A stretch of DNA of 64,000 nt from Escarpia spicata (lineage: Eukaryota; Annelida; Polychaeta; Sabellida; Siboglinidae), in the NCBI GenBank assembly GCA_963995525.1, contig OZ023211.1, positions 57,610,420-57,674,419 on the forward strand, in the 5' to 3' direction. Numbering within the stretch: the stretch's first letter is position 1; each line of letters opens with the position of its first letter. Made by a program: the position numbers and the translations under genes. Shown piece by piece: positions 54,810 through 64,000 of this stretch. Below the pieces are notes generated by a model. It was not told where the DNA came from. It saw only the letters and a program-made list of their open reading frames with translations, and did no database searches.

Positions 54810-55677
54810 GTACAAATTCGTCGTATTGGTGTTGGTAGTGATGGTTTGTTTCCACGCGGGAGTTCAGCCTTTCCCAGGATGGACGAGTAAGTTTATATTT
54901 CTGCAATCGAAGATGTAGGCAAACATATGATTAGATGGTCTGGCCATTAGAGAGTTGGGTGGGTTATGCGCCTACGAGTTAAATACAACATAACCGTTTG
55001 CAACTACATAGTTACAACGTTCATGCCTGTATAGTATATTAGAAAAAACTTGCTGAACATACTTCTAGCGTTAGTATGTGGTGCAACACAAATTGCATAG
55101 TGTGTTTGTGAAACGTATTTGCAAGGCTAAAATAAGTCACGTTTGCAACAAAGATTCTATATATAATCAAACATTATTGCATTAGTTTTTCCAAAGAGTT
55201 TCTTGCGAAAGAATAAATGCTACTGCGTTTCTATTCGTTATTTTCCCTTTAAGGTGTATTTCAAACGAATATATATGTATATATGATATATAATACACAT
55301 ATAACACCTGGAAGTAACTACAGTGAGCAGAGCACGTGCAGTTAATAACAAAAACCGTTGCAACTCTCAACCAACGCTTTGAGGGCTACTCAGAAATGCC
55401 GTGTCGATTTTCAGAATGCGGTGGTGGACATATCCCGGGGTTCCTCTTCCGGTGTTGTGGCGGGATTCCGTACTCAAGTTCTCATATGGCCGGCCGATCG
55501 TGTTGCGGCAAGCATACCTACGTACGAGAGATAGAACTATGCTGCAATGACGTCATCCAACACAAAAAAGAAGGAAAGTCCTGCTGCGGTAAAGTCATGT
55601 ACAGCCGCGCTACGGAGCTCTGCTGCAAAGAACAAGTAATTGCGAAAACAGACTATAACGCCTCTATCGAATGTTGA
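54810..55677 (+). CDS. Galaxin-like small secreted protein, paralogue 2 (partial; two visible exons)
   Basis: Coding exons are 54810-54886 and 55415-55677. Exon A follows TATTTTACAG and ends at GTAAGT. It encodes a signal peptide core VVLVLVVMV and then PFPGWT. Exon B follows GATTTTCAG and runs to TGA, giving 86 residues, exactly as in the paralogue 21 kb to the left. The joined junction PGWTKCGGGHIP matches PGWLKCGNGKIP there, and the CC pairs (RSCCGK, ELCCND, KSCCGK, ELCCKE) align one for one. As in paralogue 1, the visible coding begins with the G of a codon, so the ATG is probably split by an upstream intron; total about 113 residues. An alternative acceptor at 55393 would keep frame and add seven residues (MPCRFSE), but homology favours 55415. 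The intron is only 528 bp. Galaxin family by Cys pattern; biomineral matrix, host defence or other extracellular roles cannot be separated from sequence. Confidence 0.8.
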
Positions 55678-56226
55678 ACGATTGGGTCCAGGCGCTATTG
55701 ATGCGCGTATAAATGTGTACAACATGTACAAATGTACGCGTGCAGTAATACGGTACACAAAGTTGGTTTTATTTGTATGTATAGAAGCATTATTAATCGA
55801 GGAGTGGTTTTATGTTAACCATTGTGTTAAACATGTACAAAGAAGTGTTGTTATGACGTCAATTGTTCGATTAATCTGTCTACACATGATGTTTGTTTCG
55901 ATGTGAACTGTTTTAAGAGAGCCGCGATTATAAAACTTTGATCTCCAGGATTTCGATATATCGTACAATGCCCTTATAAAAAATTGTAACCCCACGAAAA
56001 TATAATGACAAAATAATATCAATAATGGCAAAAATAGATAAACGAGCTTGTCTATTTTTAATGACGGTGGTTATGTTTAACAATATGTATTGCATCATTT
56101 TGTTTCTTCCCAAAAGTAACTCTTAGGCAATGTTTGTATACTCACAATTCTAGTCAGACTACAGTCAAAGTGATTATTACGATTGCTTACAGTAATAACG
56201 TTGTGTGTGTGTATGGGGGGTTATAT
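55678..56226. other. 3' flank of galaxin-like paralogue 2
   Basis: AT-rich, likely containing the 3' untranslated region. No AATAAA placed with confidence. Confidence 0.35.
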
Positions 56227-57191
56227 GAGTGAGTGAGTGAGTGGGTGAGTGAGTGAGTGAGTGAGTGAGTGAGTGAGTGAGTGAGTGAGTGAGTGAGTGA
56301 GTGAGTGAGTGAGTGAGTGAGTGAGTGAGTGAGTGAGTGAGTGAGTGAGTGAGTGAGTGAGTGAGTGAGTGAGTGAGTGAGTGAGTGAGTGAGTGAGTGA
56401 GTGAGTGAGTGAGTGAGTGAGTGAGTGAGTGAGTGAGTGAGTGAGTGAGTGAGTGAGTGAGTGAGTGAGTGAGTGAGTGAGTGAGTGAGTGAGTGAGTGA
56501 GTGAGTGAGTGAGTGAGTGAGTGAGTGAGTGAGTGAGTGAGTGAGTGAGTGAGTGAGTGAGTGAGTGAGTGAGTGAGTGAGTGAGTGAGTGAGTGAGTGA
56601 GTGAGTGAGTGAGTGAGTGAGTGAGTGAGTGAGTGAGTGAGTGAGTGAGTGAGTGAGTGAGTGAGTGAGTGAGTGAGTGAGTGAGTGAGTGAGTGAGTGA
56701 GTGAGTGAGTGAGTGAGTGAGTGAGTGAGTGAGTGAGTGAGTGAGTGAGTGAGTGAGTGAGTGAGTGAGTGAGTGAGTGAGTGAGTGAGTGAGTGAGTGA
56801 GTGAGTGAGTGAGTGAGTGAGTGAGTGAGTGAGTGAGTGAGTGAGTGAGTGAGTGAGTGAGTGAGTGAGTGAGTGAGTGAGTGAGTGAGTGAGTGAGTGA
56901 GTGAGTGAGTGAGTGAGTGAGTGAGTGAGTGAGTGAGTGAGTGAGTGAGTGAGTGAGTGAGTGAGTGAGTGAGTGAGTGAGTGAGTGAGTGAGTGAGTGA
57001 GTGAGTGAGTGAGTGAGTGAGTGAGTGAGTGAGTGAGTGAGTGAGTGAGTGAGTGAGTGAGTGAGTGAGTGAGTGAGTGAGTGAGTGAGTGAGTGAGTGA
57101 GTGAGTGAGTGAGTGAGTGAGTGAGTGAGTGAGTGAGTGAGTGAGTGAGTGAGTGAGTGAGTGAGTGAGTGAGTGAGTGAGTGAGTGAGTG
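56227..57191. repeat. 965-bp (GTGA)n microsatellite
   Basis: About 240 four-base units with a single visible variant (GTGGGTGAG near 56240). The long minus-strand frames of repeating THSL are a by-product: the unit has no stop on that strand, while the plus strand meets TGA every 12 bases. It lies 550 bp after galaxin-like paralogue 2. Confidence 0.97.
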
Positions 57192-59118
57192 TATGTGAAA
57201 TGTCTTGTCTCTATCTGGCAAGGAAGTGAAAAAGCACACACTGTGATACTGTTATATATCGTGCTTCCAACAGTTTGTTTTAGTGTCTACAAGCTGTTGT
57301 AGTGATACGGACTTGACTTAATAAACATACGTTGTATCACATTACTCTTATTTGTGTTTGATTGTAAATGACGCAGCCAAAGGTTGGATGTGCTAATAGG
57401 AACAACTCAATATATTGTTTAACTAGTATATTTAGTTTTCTTGTAATCCCATTGTCTCTAATGTTGTGACGCGTGCGCAATTATATGTTGTTTTCATAAA
57501 TAGGGTCTTTCAGTTCTGCCATATATGTTAACCATTAAACATGTTCTATCCGCAAAATTCATTACTTCCAATTAAGTAATAGTTTGTCCGAAAGACAACA
57601 ACTTTGACCTTGTCTACCTGTCCTGCAATTGGTTGACCAGCCAGTAAATGGTTTCTGGTAATTACATTTTCTACCACTAATTATATTATTTTATACCGGT
57701 TTCGCAAAGTGAACTATCTTGTTCAAAAAGAGCTTAGTGTTGACAAATATTGCGCAACCCCCCTTGTTTTACTTCCGCCTATAATGTGTTGTGCCAGTAG
57801 TACACTTTGAAACAAAACCGAATGATGCATCCTAAGTCAATTTTGATAGAGCAACACGTCGGAAATACTTTACAAACAGGATATTAGAGTTGTGGCTGAA
57901 AATAGCACGCACGCATTCACTCACGCACGCACGCACACACATGCACGCACGCACACACACACACACACACACACACATTTTGAGCCTGGAAGTCAGAAAT
58001 CAAACTGGTAATATATTGTCATGCACCGATTTTAACCAGACTTAGGGTGAATGAATTTATTTATGTGCACATATGTGCACTGAGTATTTTCGTTAGACAT
58101 GGTCTTTCATAAACCTGATATAGCGCAACAGTATCATGTATAACCCTTTTTAGAGTAAATATTAAACAAATAAATTCACACTGTAAAATATCAACTAATG
58201 ACCACGGCAATGTGCTGTCTATGTATCCACTAGATGTCACCATTGTTCCTAAAATGAGATCTCACGAATGCATGAGATTTGGGCTCCGTATTGTACAGAT
58301 TTTGTTTTAACGCAATTTTGTCTTGTCGGCCATCTTTATCAGTCATTTTCTGCTTCATACTGTTCTCATTACAATGCGCCAAAACGTTGTTATCAAAAAA
58401 GATATTGGAATCAAAGTTGGTACATGTCTTGTATTTAGTGGTGTCTTCAAAATAAAGGTGTGTTTTCTATAAAAAAAATATGTTATTTTCTAAATTTGTT
58501 TACACCTTTTTGCTGAAATATTCGGAGAACTAAAATACAAATAAAACTGTTGTATTCAAAAGTCCGCTTTATTGTATTTATACTGCAATTATCTGATCAT
58601 CATACAATTCAGTACAACGTTAATATGCCGCCTAGAGAGCGTGGCACGCCACAAAGACGCATCGCCGCCTGTCGCACACTCTGGCGTAAATACTACGTAG
58701 CTATACTCCATTGAAGGGCAATCAACATAATTGCCAGTATATAATCCTTGAGATAAATTCCACGTTATGTGTGTATGTTTCCTTGTCCAACGTAACACAT
58801 TTCGAGTCATATACTACACTTATCGGACAATGGTATACATTTTGACGTCTCCAACCGAATTTTTTAGATAAAGATTGTTTGTTACTGACGTCGGTGTCGA
58901 TAAAAGCATAGTTTACACATTATTAAAAAGTGTGCATATTTTGAAGCAATTCACCGATACGATAAATATATTATGTTGCCTAACTTGTGGAATACATGTC
59001 AATCCACTCACTTGAAAATGGTATATTTTGATAGAAATGGAACAATTTGCATAATCTTTGGGTGCTTAGAATTAGACAGATGCTCATGTGCACCTGAGTG
59101 TCCAACTGCGGGCCGTCC
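57192..59118. other. Anonymous; right end is the 3' flank of the receptor exon
   Basis: TTTATT near 58568 (AATAAA on the minus strand) is a possible polyadenylation signal for the minus-strand receptor gene, about 550 bp past its stop. Nothing else recognised. Confidence 0.3.
57905..57976. repeat. (CGCA)n/(CA)n microsatellite
   Basis: Short CGCA repeats passing into about 13 CA units. Confidence 0.9.
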
Positions 59119-59457
59119 TCACACCATGAAGGTGAAGCGCAGCACTATGAGTAGGACGCCGAGCGTGCCGACGAGGAGGAACAAGTAGAAGAAAATTCTG
59201 TCGCAGATCATGGCGAGCAGAGCCCACTGTAGGTTGAGCGTCTGCGCCTGAGCTTCGCCCGTGCGGAACGTTGCGAGCCTCTTGAGCTGCGTGAGGATGT
59301 TCTGCTGCGTCGTCAGGTACTCGCCGGCGCACAAGTCGTCCTCGACGGCCGTGGCGACGGACCGCAGACGCTCATCCAGGTTGCCCGCCATCTGCACCCG
59401 CACCGCGGTCTCGATCACCACGACGCCATTCAGCAGCAACGTCCGGTTCCGCTCGAC
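59119..59457 (-). CDS. Nicotinic acetylcholine receptor-like (Cys-loop channel) subunit, last exon
   Basis: On the minus strand an acceptor ending CAG (59460-59458) opens a 112-codon frame in phase 0, ending at a TGA at 59119-59121. The final 40 residues contain WALLAMICDRIFFYLFLLV, the conserved MA-helix to TM4 junction of nicotinic acetylcholine receptors (W..xAM..DR.F..lF). The preceding residues form an amphipathic cytoplasmic segment (TQQNILTQLKRLATF). The protein ends six residues after TM4 with a short extracellular tail. The exon is markedly GC-richer than its surroundings. Extracellular ligand-binding domain and TM1-TM3 are not seen; they should lie at higher coordinates, probably past 64 kb. 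Subunit class and ligand cannot be told from this exon, so other Cys-loop receptors remain possible, but the DRIFF motif favours the acetylcholine group. Confidence 0.78.
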   Translation of the reverse strand, partial: VERNRTLLLNGVVVIETAVRVQMAGNLDERLRSVATAVEDDLCAGEYLTTQQNILTQLKRLATFRTGEAQAQTLNLQWALLAMICDRIFFYLFLLVGTLGVLLIVLRFTFMV

Positions 59458-60089
59458 CTGCTCATGTGTGAATTATTTATTTTAAAATAAATAGGTTGGT
59501 AATGTGTGAATGTTAAAGAAATAGCTTAATTTACATATTATTATTCTAGTGTATTATTTTGCTTGTGTTTGATGTTGGTTAGTGTAAGTAGTAGTAAGTA
59601 GTTAATTTTAGAAAAGCTTAAATCTTATTACTAATTATATCATGCTTACCGTAAGTATTGCCATCTTTTAAATTTGCATTGAAATTACTCATTAAACAAC
59701 AGGGTGGCTCTTATGTTAGCGGCATGCATACTTTTATAAGAGTCTAGCTGACCATACATTTATTTATACATAGATATATTTGCTATGATTAATTTTGTGG
59801 TCGAATAAATGCATCTGATTCTGATATATATATATATATATATATATCATAATTATAATATAATAATGAGTCAGCTTGTAGTGCACCATAAATCTAGACA
59901 AAAGTCCATTCAGAGGCGCTAAAATACATCAATACATGTATGTTAAAACTAGCTAGTTAAATAAATAATAATAACAACAAATAAATTGCTAAAATCGTGT
60001 TGCATAATGCATAGGCAAAAAGATTATGTGGTAAAAGAATATAACATTAATTAAAACGTGACATAATAAGTGTATCATAAGACATAAAT
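59458..60089. other. Intron of the receptor gene, AT-rich
   Basis: Begins with the acceptor used by the last exon (minus strand). No upstream exon was found here. Confidence 0.4.
59826..59848. repeat. (TA)n tract
   Basis: About 11 TA units flanked by TGATA and TATCA, making a short perfect palindrome. Confidence 0.9.
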
Positions 60090-61930
60090 AAGTTATGGTG
60101 CGATGCCATGTTGGGCGTGGAACGAAAGCAGAAGCACTTTGTACATGATACGCTGTTTCACCGGAAGCCAATGGAGCTTCTTTAGCACCGGGGTGATGTG
60201 CTCTCGCCTGTTGCAGCGGACTACCAATCGAGCTGTTGGTTTCTGCACTCTCAGCAGTTTAGAGATAAGAACGTCTGGAATACCGAACAGCAAAGCGTTC
60301 CTGTTGTCGAGTCTCGAAATCACCAGTGAATGTATTATTCGAGCCGCTGCTTTCTCCGATAGACACGATCGTATGGAAGCAATGTTACGCAGGTGATAGT
60401 ATGCGGCACGACATACGTGTTGCACGTGACGTGCCATGACATGTCAACGTCGAACACAACGCCGATGTTGTAGGCATTCGGACTAGGAGTGATGTCACAG
60501 TCACCGATCTTTATTATGATGATGTTGTGTTTCTTCTGGTTGGTGCGTGATGCCAAGACGAGGGCGACTGTTTTGTCCTCACTGCATGGCTTTCAATAGA
60601 TTGGTGTTCATCCACGCGCGGACGTCAATGCTGAGCCTTGGGGGACACCGAAAGCGATATTTTAATGGTCGGAAGCACCGCCTGGTATTATCACGAATTG
60701 TGTTCGATCGGTCAAGTATGAGCGGACCCATTCAAGCGCGGAGCCAGTCACACCGATGCGTTTTTCTAGACGCGAGATCAGGATGTCGTGGTCGACGGTG
60801 TCGAATGCGGCAGACATATCGAGTAGTACGAGTATCACCCCGTACCGCCGGTCTAATGCCTGAAGAATGTCATTCTGTACAAGCACTAGAGCAGTTTCAG
60901 TTTAGTGGTACGGCCGATAGGCCGACTGGTTCCGGTCGAGTAGGTCGTTCGCAGTTACATGATCGAGTACGCACCGTCCGACCTGTCTCTCAAACAACTT
61001 GGCGACAAAAGGGAGATTCGAGACAGGTATGTAATGTATCAAGTTATCAACGTCTAGATTAGGCTTCTGTAGTAACGGGGTGACGTCAGCATGTTTTAGG
61101 CAACGAGGGACGACACCGTGTATGGTGGATGCGTTAATCAGTTGCAGCAGAATTGGCGCCAATCCGTCCGAAACGTCTTTAAGTAGCCATGTGTGTAGGC
61201 TCACGAACGTGTTGGATTACGTTAACGGCGTCAATGATCTCGATGAAATGCTTCACAGTACAGTCGGACGGTCTGTCCCAGTGTATATTGAAGTATCCGA
61301 TCATCGTGAAACGGCACGACATCATGGCATAACCTTCAACGAAGGATGCAAACTCGGCAAGAAAGTCGTCATGAGAGAGCTTGTTTTTGATTGACCAAGG
61401 TGGGTAATAATTATAATGATCAGCTTGATAAAGCTAGCGGGCGACGTGACATCGATGTCCATAAATTCGAATGATTGCATCGGCTGTTTGTTGTTGTTGA
61501 CGGTAACTTTAAAGAGCGATCTGTATAAGAAGCCAATGCCACCCCATCGCAGGTTCTTTCTGGGCGCATGCACGAAATTGTAGCCGATCGGTATTAAATC
61601 TTTCACATATTTCGTGTCCTTATCTCCCTGTCTGAGTCAGGTCTCGATAACTGCCACGAGATCAAGGTTGGCGTCAATGTGGTCAATAAAAACGTATGTT
61701 TTATTGCGAATGGAATAGGCGTTGACGAGGCCCAATATAACGGGTGATCTGGCGTTACGTCGAGCATTTCGTAGAGCCCCATTGCCCGATGGAGTATTGT
61801 GTGGAGTGGGCGAGTCCCATTGTTCTATGCGTATGTGTCTCAAAATGTGTTCACAATGGCGTATGCATGGCCGGCCGCGGTATGGTCGATGTCCAACCAC
61901 AAGTTCAATCGCTCGTTGTTTCAAAACGCC
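60090..61930 (-). mobile_element. Non-LTR retrotransposon, dead; catalytic YADD block deleted
   Basis: On the minus strand, in order: endonuclease start (GLVNAYSIRNKTYVFIDHID, 61640-61760), a TGA replacing the expected Trp after VIET, and the second endonuclease part (LRWGGIGFLYRSLFKV, about 61510-61560). The RT begins with APILLQLINASTIHGVVPRC, NLPFVAKLFERQVGR and LLDRNQSAYRP (60902-61204). [17 protein letters not shown] with the first catalytic Asp follows near 60800. GVPQGSAL at about 60625-60650 is followed at once by AWMNTNLLK, so the block that normally carries YADD is gone. The thumb and C-terminus (RTNQKKHNIIII, then ITPVLKKLHWLPVKQRI) occupy 60100-60556. L2/CR1-like by these motifs. 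Confidence 0.85.
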
Positions 61931-62414
61931 GCTTGATACGTTGTTGCGTGACGGAAGAGGTATGTCAAGATGCAGTGTAACTTAACGGAGAGAGCGCCAA
62001 GAAACCGGGTTGTGAGGGCATGTCCCTTTATAAGAATTGGGGCGGGCAGCGTACCAAAGGGAGCAGATGCGGAGAAACACCAAGGCCGCGCGGAAAAGAG
62101 GAACACCACAGTTGAGACGGGAGGACTGCGTGAAGAGGGGTCTTAGAAAGGCGCAGGAAGATGAAAGGTGGAAGGAGAAGACTGCTAATAGGGAGCAGTG
62201 GAAGACAACTACAAAACGGTGTACATCAGGACAGGTCCTAGCATTGCAAAAGTGAACCTGGAAAAAAAACAAGATGCCATTCTTTAATATTGCTACAAGC
62301 AGAAACAGGCCCACTATTCCACCGTCTGTTTTCGTTTCAATGGAATGTAGGGGCCTACAGCCTGACAACAATTATAACTATACGTACATAATATATATAT
62401 AATTGTGTGCACAG
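61931..62414. other. Anonymous sequence between LINE and DNA transposon
   Basis: A lysine/arginine-rich frame at 62037-62255 is not recognised. It may be 5' sequence of the LINE. Confidence 0.3.
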
Positions 62415-62905
62415 TGCATAGGTGTGTCTGGCCTGGGGGCCACATGCCCCCCTAAACCTTTGGAATTTGGCGTGCCTCCAGACCTTTTTGTATGAGTGCC
62501 ACGTGACCGTGTCCCCCTAGACCGTTTGAAATGTGAAATGTGTCCCCGTTCAGGTTATAATAAGCTGAAGTTATGCCGCCGCCGAAAACTGTTCACCAGC
62601 ACCCCTCACCCACCTCCCGTTTTCCGGTGTCACAGTCGAGTCAGTCGAGCCAGCGGAGAAGGAGAAAAAGAGATGAAATTACGGCCGCGAAAATGTTTCA
62701 ACAGCACCCCCTCCCCCCAATCTACCTCCCCCTCCTCCTTCCTCTCCCCTCCCCCTCCCCCTCTTCCGATGTCACCAGTCGAGCCGAGACCAGGGAGAAG
62801 CTGAAGTTACGGCGGCGCTGGGGCGAAACACTTTCTACACCATTTGGTTCGGCCGCCAGTGGAGGTTTTGTGCCCCCCCCCCAGAATATACCTTCTCTGG
62901 ACACC
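62415..62905 (+). mobile_element. Non-autonomous DNA transposon copy B
   Basis: Shares with 19740-20215, in order: GCATAGGTGTGTCTGGCCTG, CCCCCTAGACCGTTTGAAAT, CCCGTTCAGGTTAT, GATGTCACCAGTCGAGCCGA, and GCCAGTGGAGGTTTTGTGCC with the final poly-C. The right end is degraded compared with copy A. Frames within are GC-rich shadows, not genes. Confidence 0.65.
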
Positions 62906-63129
62906 CCCTTGCAGTGTTGCACTCGCCTTTTGTTCCCGTTTCTTGAACTTGGCGACGGTCCTCGACAGGTCAATCCAGTGAGCGACATGGCGGAACATGA
63001 TTCGACGCATGCGACGTGACACGGGCGAACCAAAGTTGCCCCGGAAGTGGATGTGCACCACAGACACGTTGAGCAACGTCGAGAGTGTCAACAGTAGTTG
63101 CACCATTATGTTGCATTGTACTGATGACA

Positions 63130-63300
63130 AATACACAGTGTCACCATAGTGTTAACACAGTGTCACCACAATATCACCACAATGTCACCGGAAAGTCACC
63201 CCAGTTTCACCACAATGTCACCACACTATGACTAGCGTCACCACACTTCCCCCAAAGTGTCATCACAATGTAATCGTGGTGTCATAACAACAATACGACC
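63130..63300. repeat. Degenerate 14-15 bp minisatellite (GTGTCACCACAAT)n
   Basis: Variants of AGTGTCACCACAATGTCACC recur about ten times at 10-16 bp spacing, with decay toward the right edge. Confidence 0.85.
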
Positions 63301-63589
63301 GTATCACAGCACAATACACTGTTAAGACAGGGTTGATATAAAAACCACCTAATTGTCACCATAATGTGCATGTGAAATACAGCGGACATTCGTTATAGGA
63401 ACACACTGGGATGTTGCCAAACTGTTCTTTATATTCGATGTTCCAATATGCAAGCAATGCAGGCCAGTTTTCAAAGTTGTTCCTTTTAAATGATGATCCT
63501 TACAACACGGACAACAATGCTGATAGTGCGTGTGCTGCTGCTAACGAAGTGTCACTACAGCGTCAGTTTACAGTAAAGTTAAGTAAAGG

Positions 63590-63725
63590 TAAGTTCTTAT
63601 ATAGCGCAGTATCCAATCCTTAAGCGCTCTATACGTTACTCCCTGGCAGACCAGTTCAATCGAACACTCGATTTCCTGGGAAGCATTCAGCCAAACTGCA
63701 ATTAATGCGCGAAGATTAGTTATAT
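63590..63725 (-). mobile_element. SINE copy, 3' half
   Basis: Antisense tail TAAGTTCTTATATAGCGCAG, then AGACCAGTTCAATCGAACAC and GGAAGCATTCAGCCAAACTG. The head is missing; the sequence becomes unrelated after 63725. Confidence 0.75.
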
Positions 63726-63804
63726 TATATTTCGTTAGTGCAAATATAACATGTTTTAGCTTCAAGTTGAGGTGGCTTCATGTCGTCATGTCATAGACGA
63801 GCCT

Positions 63805-64000
63805 GGCAGGTCACTGCTGTCTCACCAATGATGAGCACTTTCTTGGACTCACTCACCAATGTTGGACACGCCCTTGGAATAACTCACCAATGATGGACAC
63901 GCCCTTGGTCTCACTCACCAATTATGGGCGCGCCCTTGGACTCACTCACAATGGTGGGCACGCCCTTGGACTCACTCACCAATGATGGACACGCCCTTGG
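63805..64000. repeat. 31-bp minisatellite running off the window
   Basis: GCCCTTGG recurs at 63870, 63901, 63932, 63962 and about 63993. Each unit carries ACTCACTCACCAATGATGGA and CACGCCCTTGG. At least five units are visible and the array is not closed at 64000. Confidence 0.93.

Noticed and set aside
56227..57191. Regular repeats as a CRISPR array
   Set aside because: No spacers; a simple tetranucleotide repeat in animal DNA.
56177..57241. Two minus-strand frames of about 350 codons, repeating THSL
   Set aside because: They are the translation of a pure four-base repeat that lacks stops on one strand; no start context, splice sites or unique sequence.

Overview
The window is animal genomic DNA. 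It is intron- and repeat-rich, with split genes, GT-AG splice sites, tRNA-derived SINEs, several non-LTR retrotransposons, a Tc1-type transposon and very long microsatellites. The recognisable genes (galaxin-like di-cysteine proteins and a Cys-loop receptor exon) and the visible CpG dinucleotides suggest an aquatic invertebrate such as a mollusc, brachiopod, annelid or invertebrate deuterostome. The phylum cannot be fixed from this sequence. Most long open frames here are artefacts of microsatellites.

Three gene loci can be supported. Two are plus-strand galaxin-like paralogues, with visible exons at 32023-32093 plus 33706-33968, and at 54810-54886 plus 55415-55677. Each encodes a signal peptide exon and a di-cysteine repeat exon of identical length, joined by a phase-1 intron. 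The third is the last exon of a minus-strand nicotinic acetylcholine receptor-like subunit (59119-59457). Its other exons are not recognisable in the window and may lie to the right. The first galaxin exon, with most of the start codon, was not found for either paralogue.

Layout: 0-9 kb holds SINE pieces, a 1.37-kb Tc1-like element (2895-4262) with a broken transposase, and AT tracts. 9-24 kb is mostly anonymous, with CA/TG tracts, a non-autonomous DNA transposon copy (19740-20215), a decayed LINE tail and a full SINE (23311-23626). 24-28 kb has two minus-strand LINE fragments, one containing a perfect 216-bp palindrome. 29.7-33.6 kb carries CA/TG arrays and the first galaxin gene. 35.1-40.66 kb is a large inverted repeat with a third degenerate copy inside and a truncated LINE in one arm. 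41-42.1 kb has 140-bp and 67-bp tandem repeats. 42.16-43.75 kb is a decayed copy of a multi-copy protein family. 44.2-46 kb has a GA tract, a SINE and a LINE tail. 50.15-53.05 kb is a nearly complete but dead LINE. 54.8-57.2 kb has the second galaxin gene and a 965-bp pure GTGA tract. 59-64 kb has the receptor exon, another dead LINE, a second DNA-transposon copy and minisatellites running off the window end.

No complete novel system was recognised. The most notable items are the galaxin pair, the inverted repeat with its datable insertion, and the palindrome inside a reverse transcriptase.
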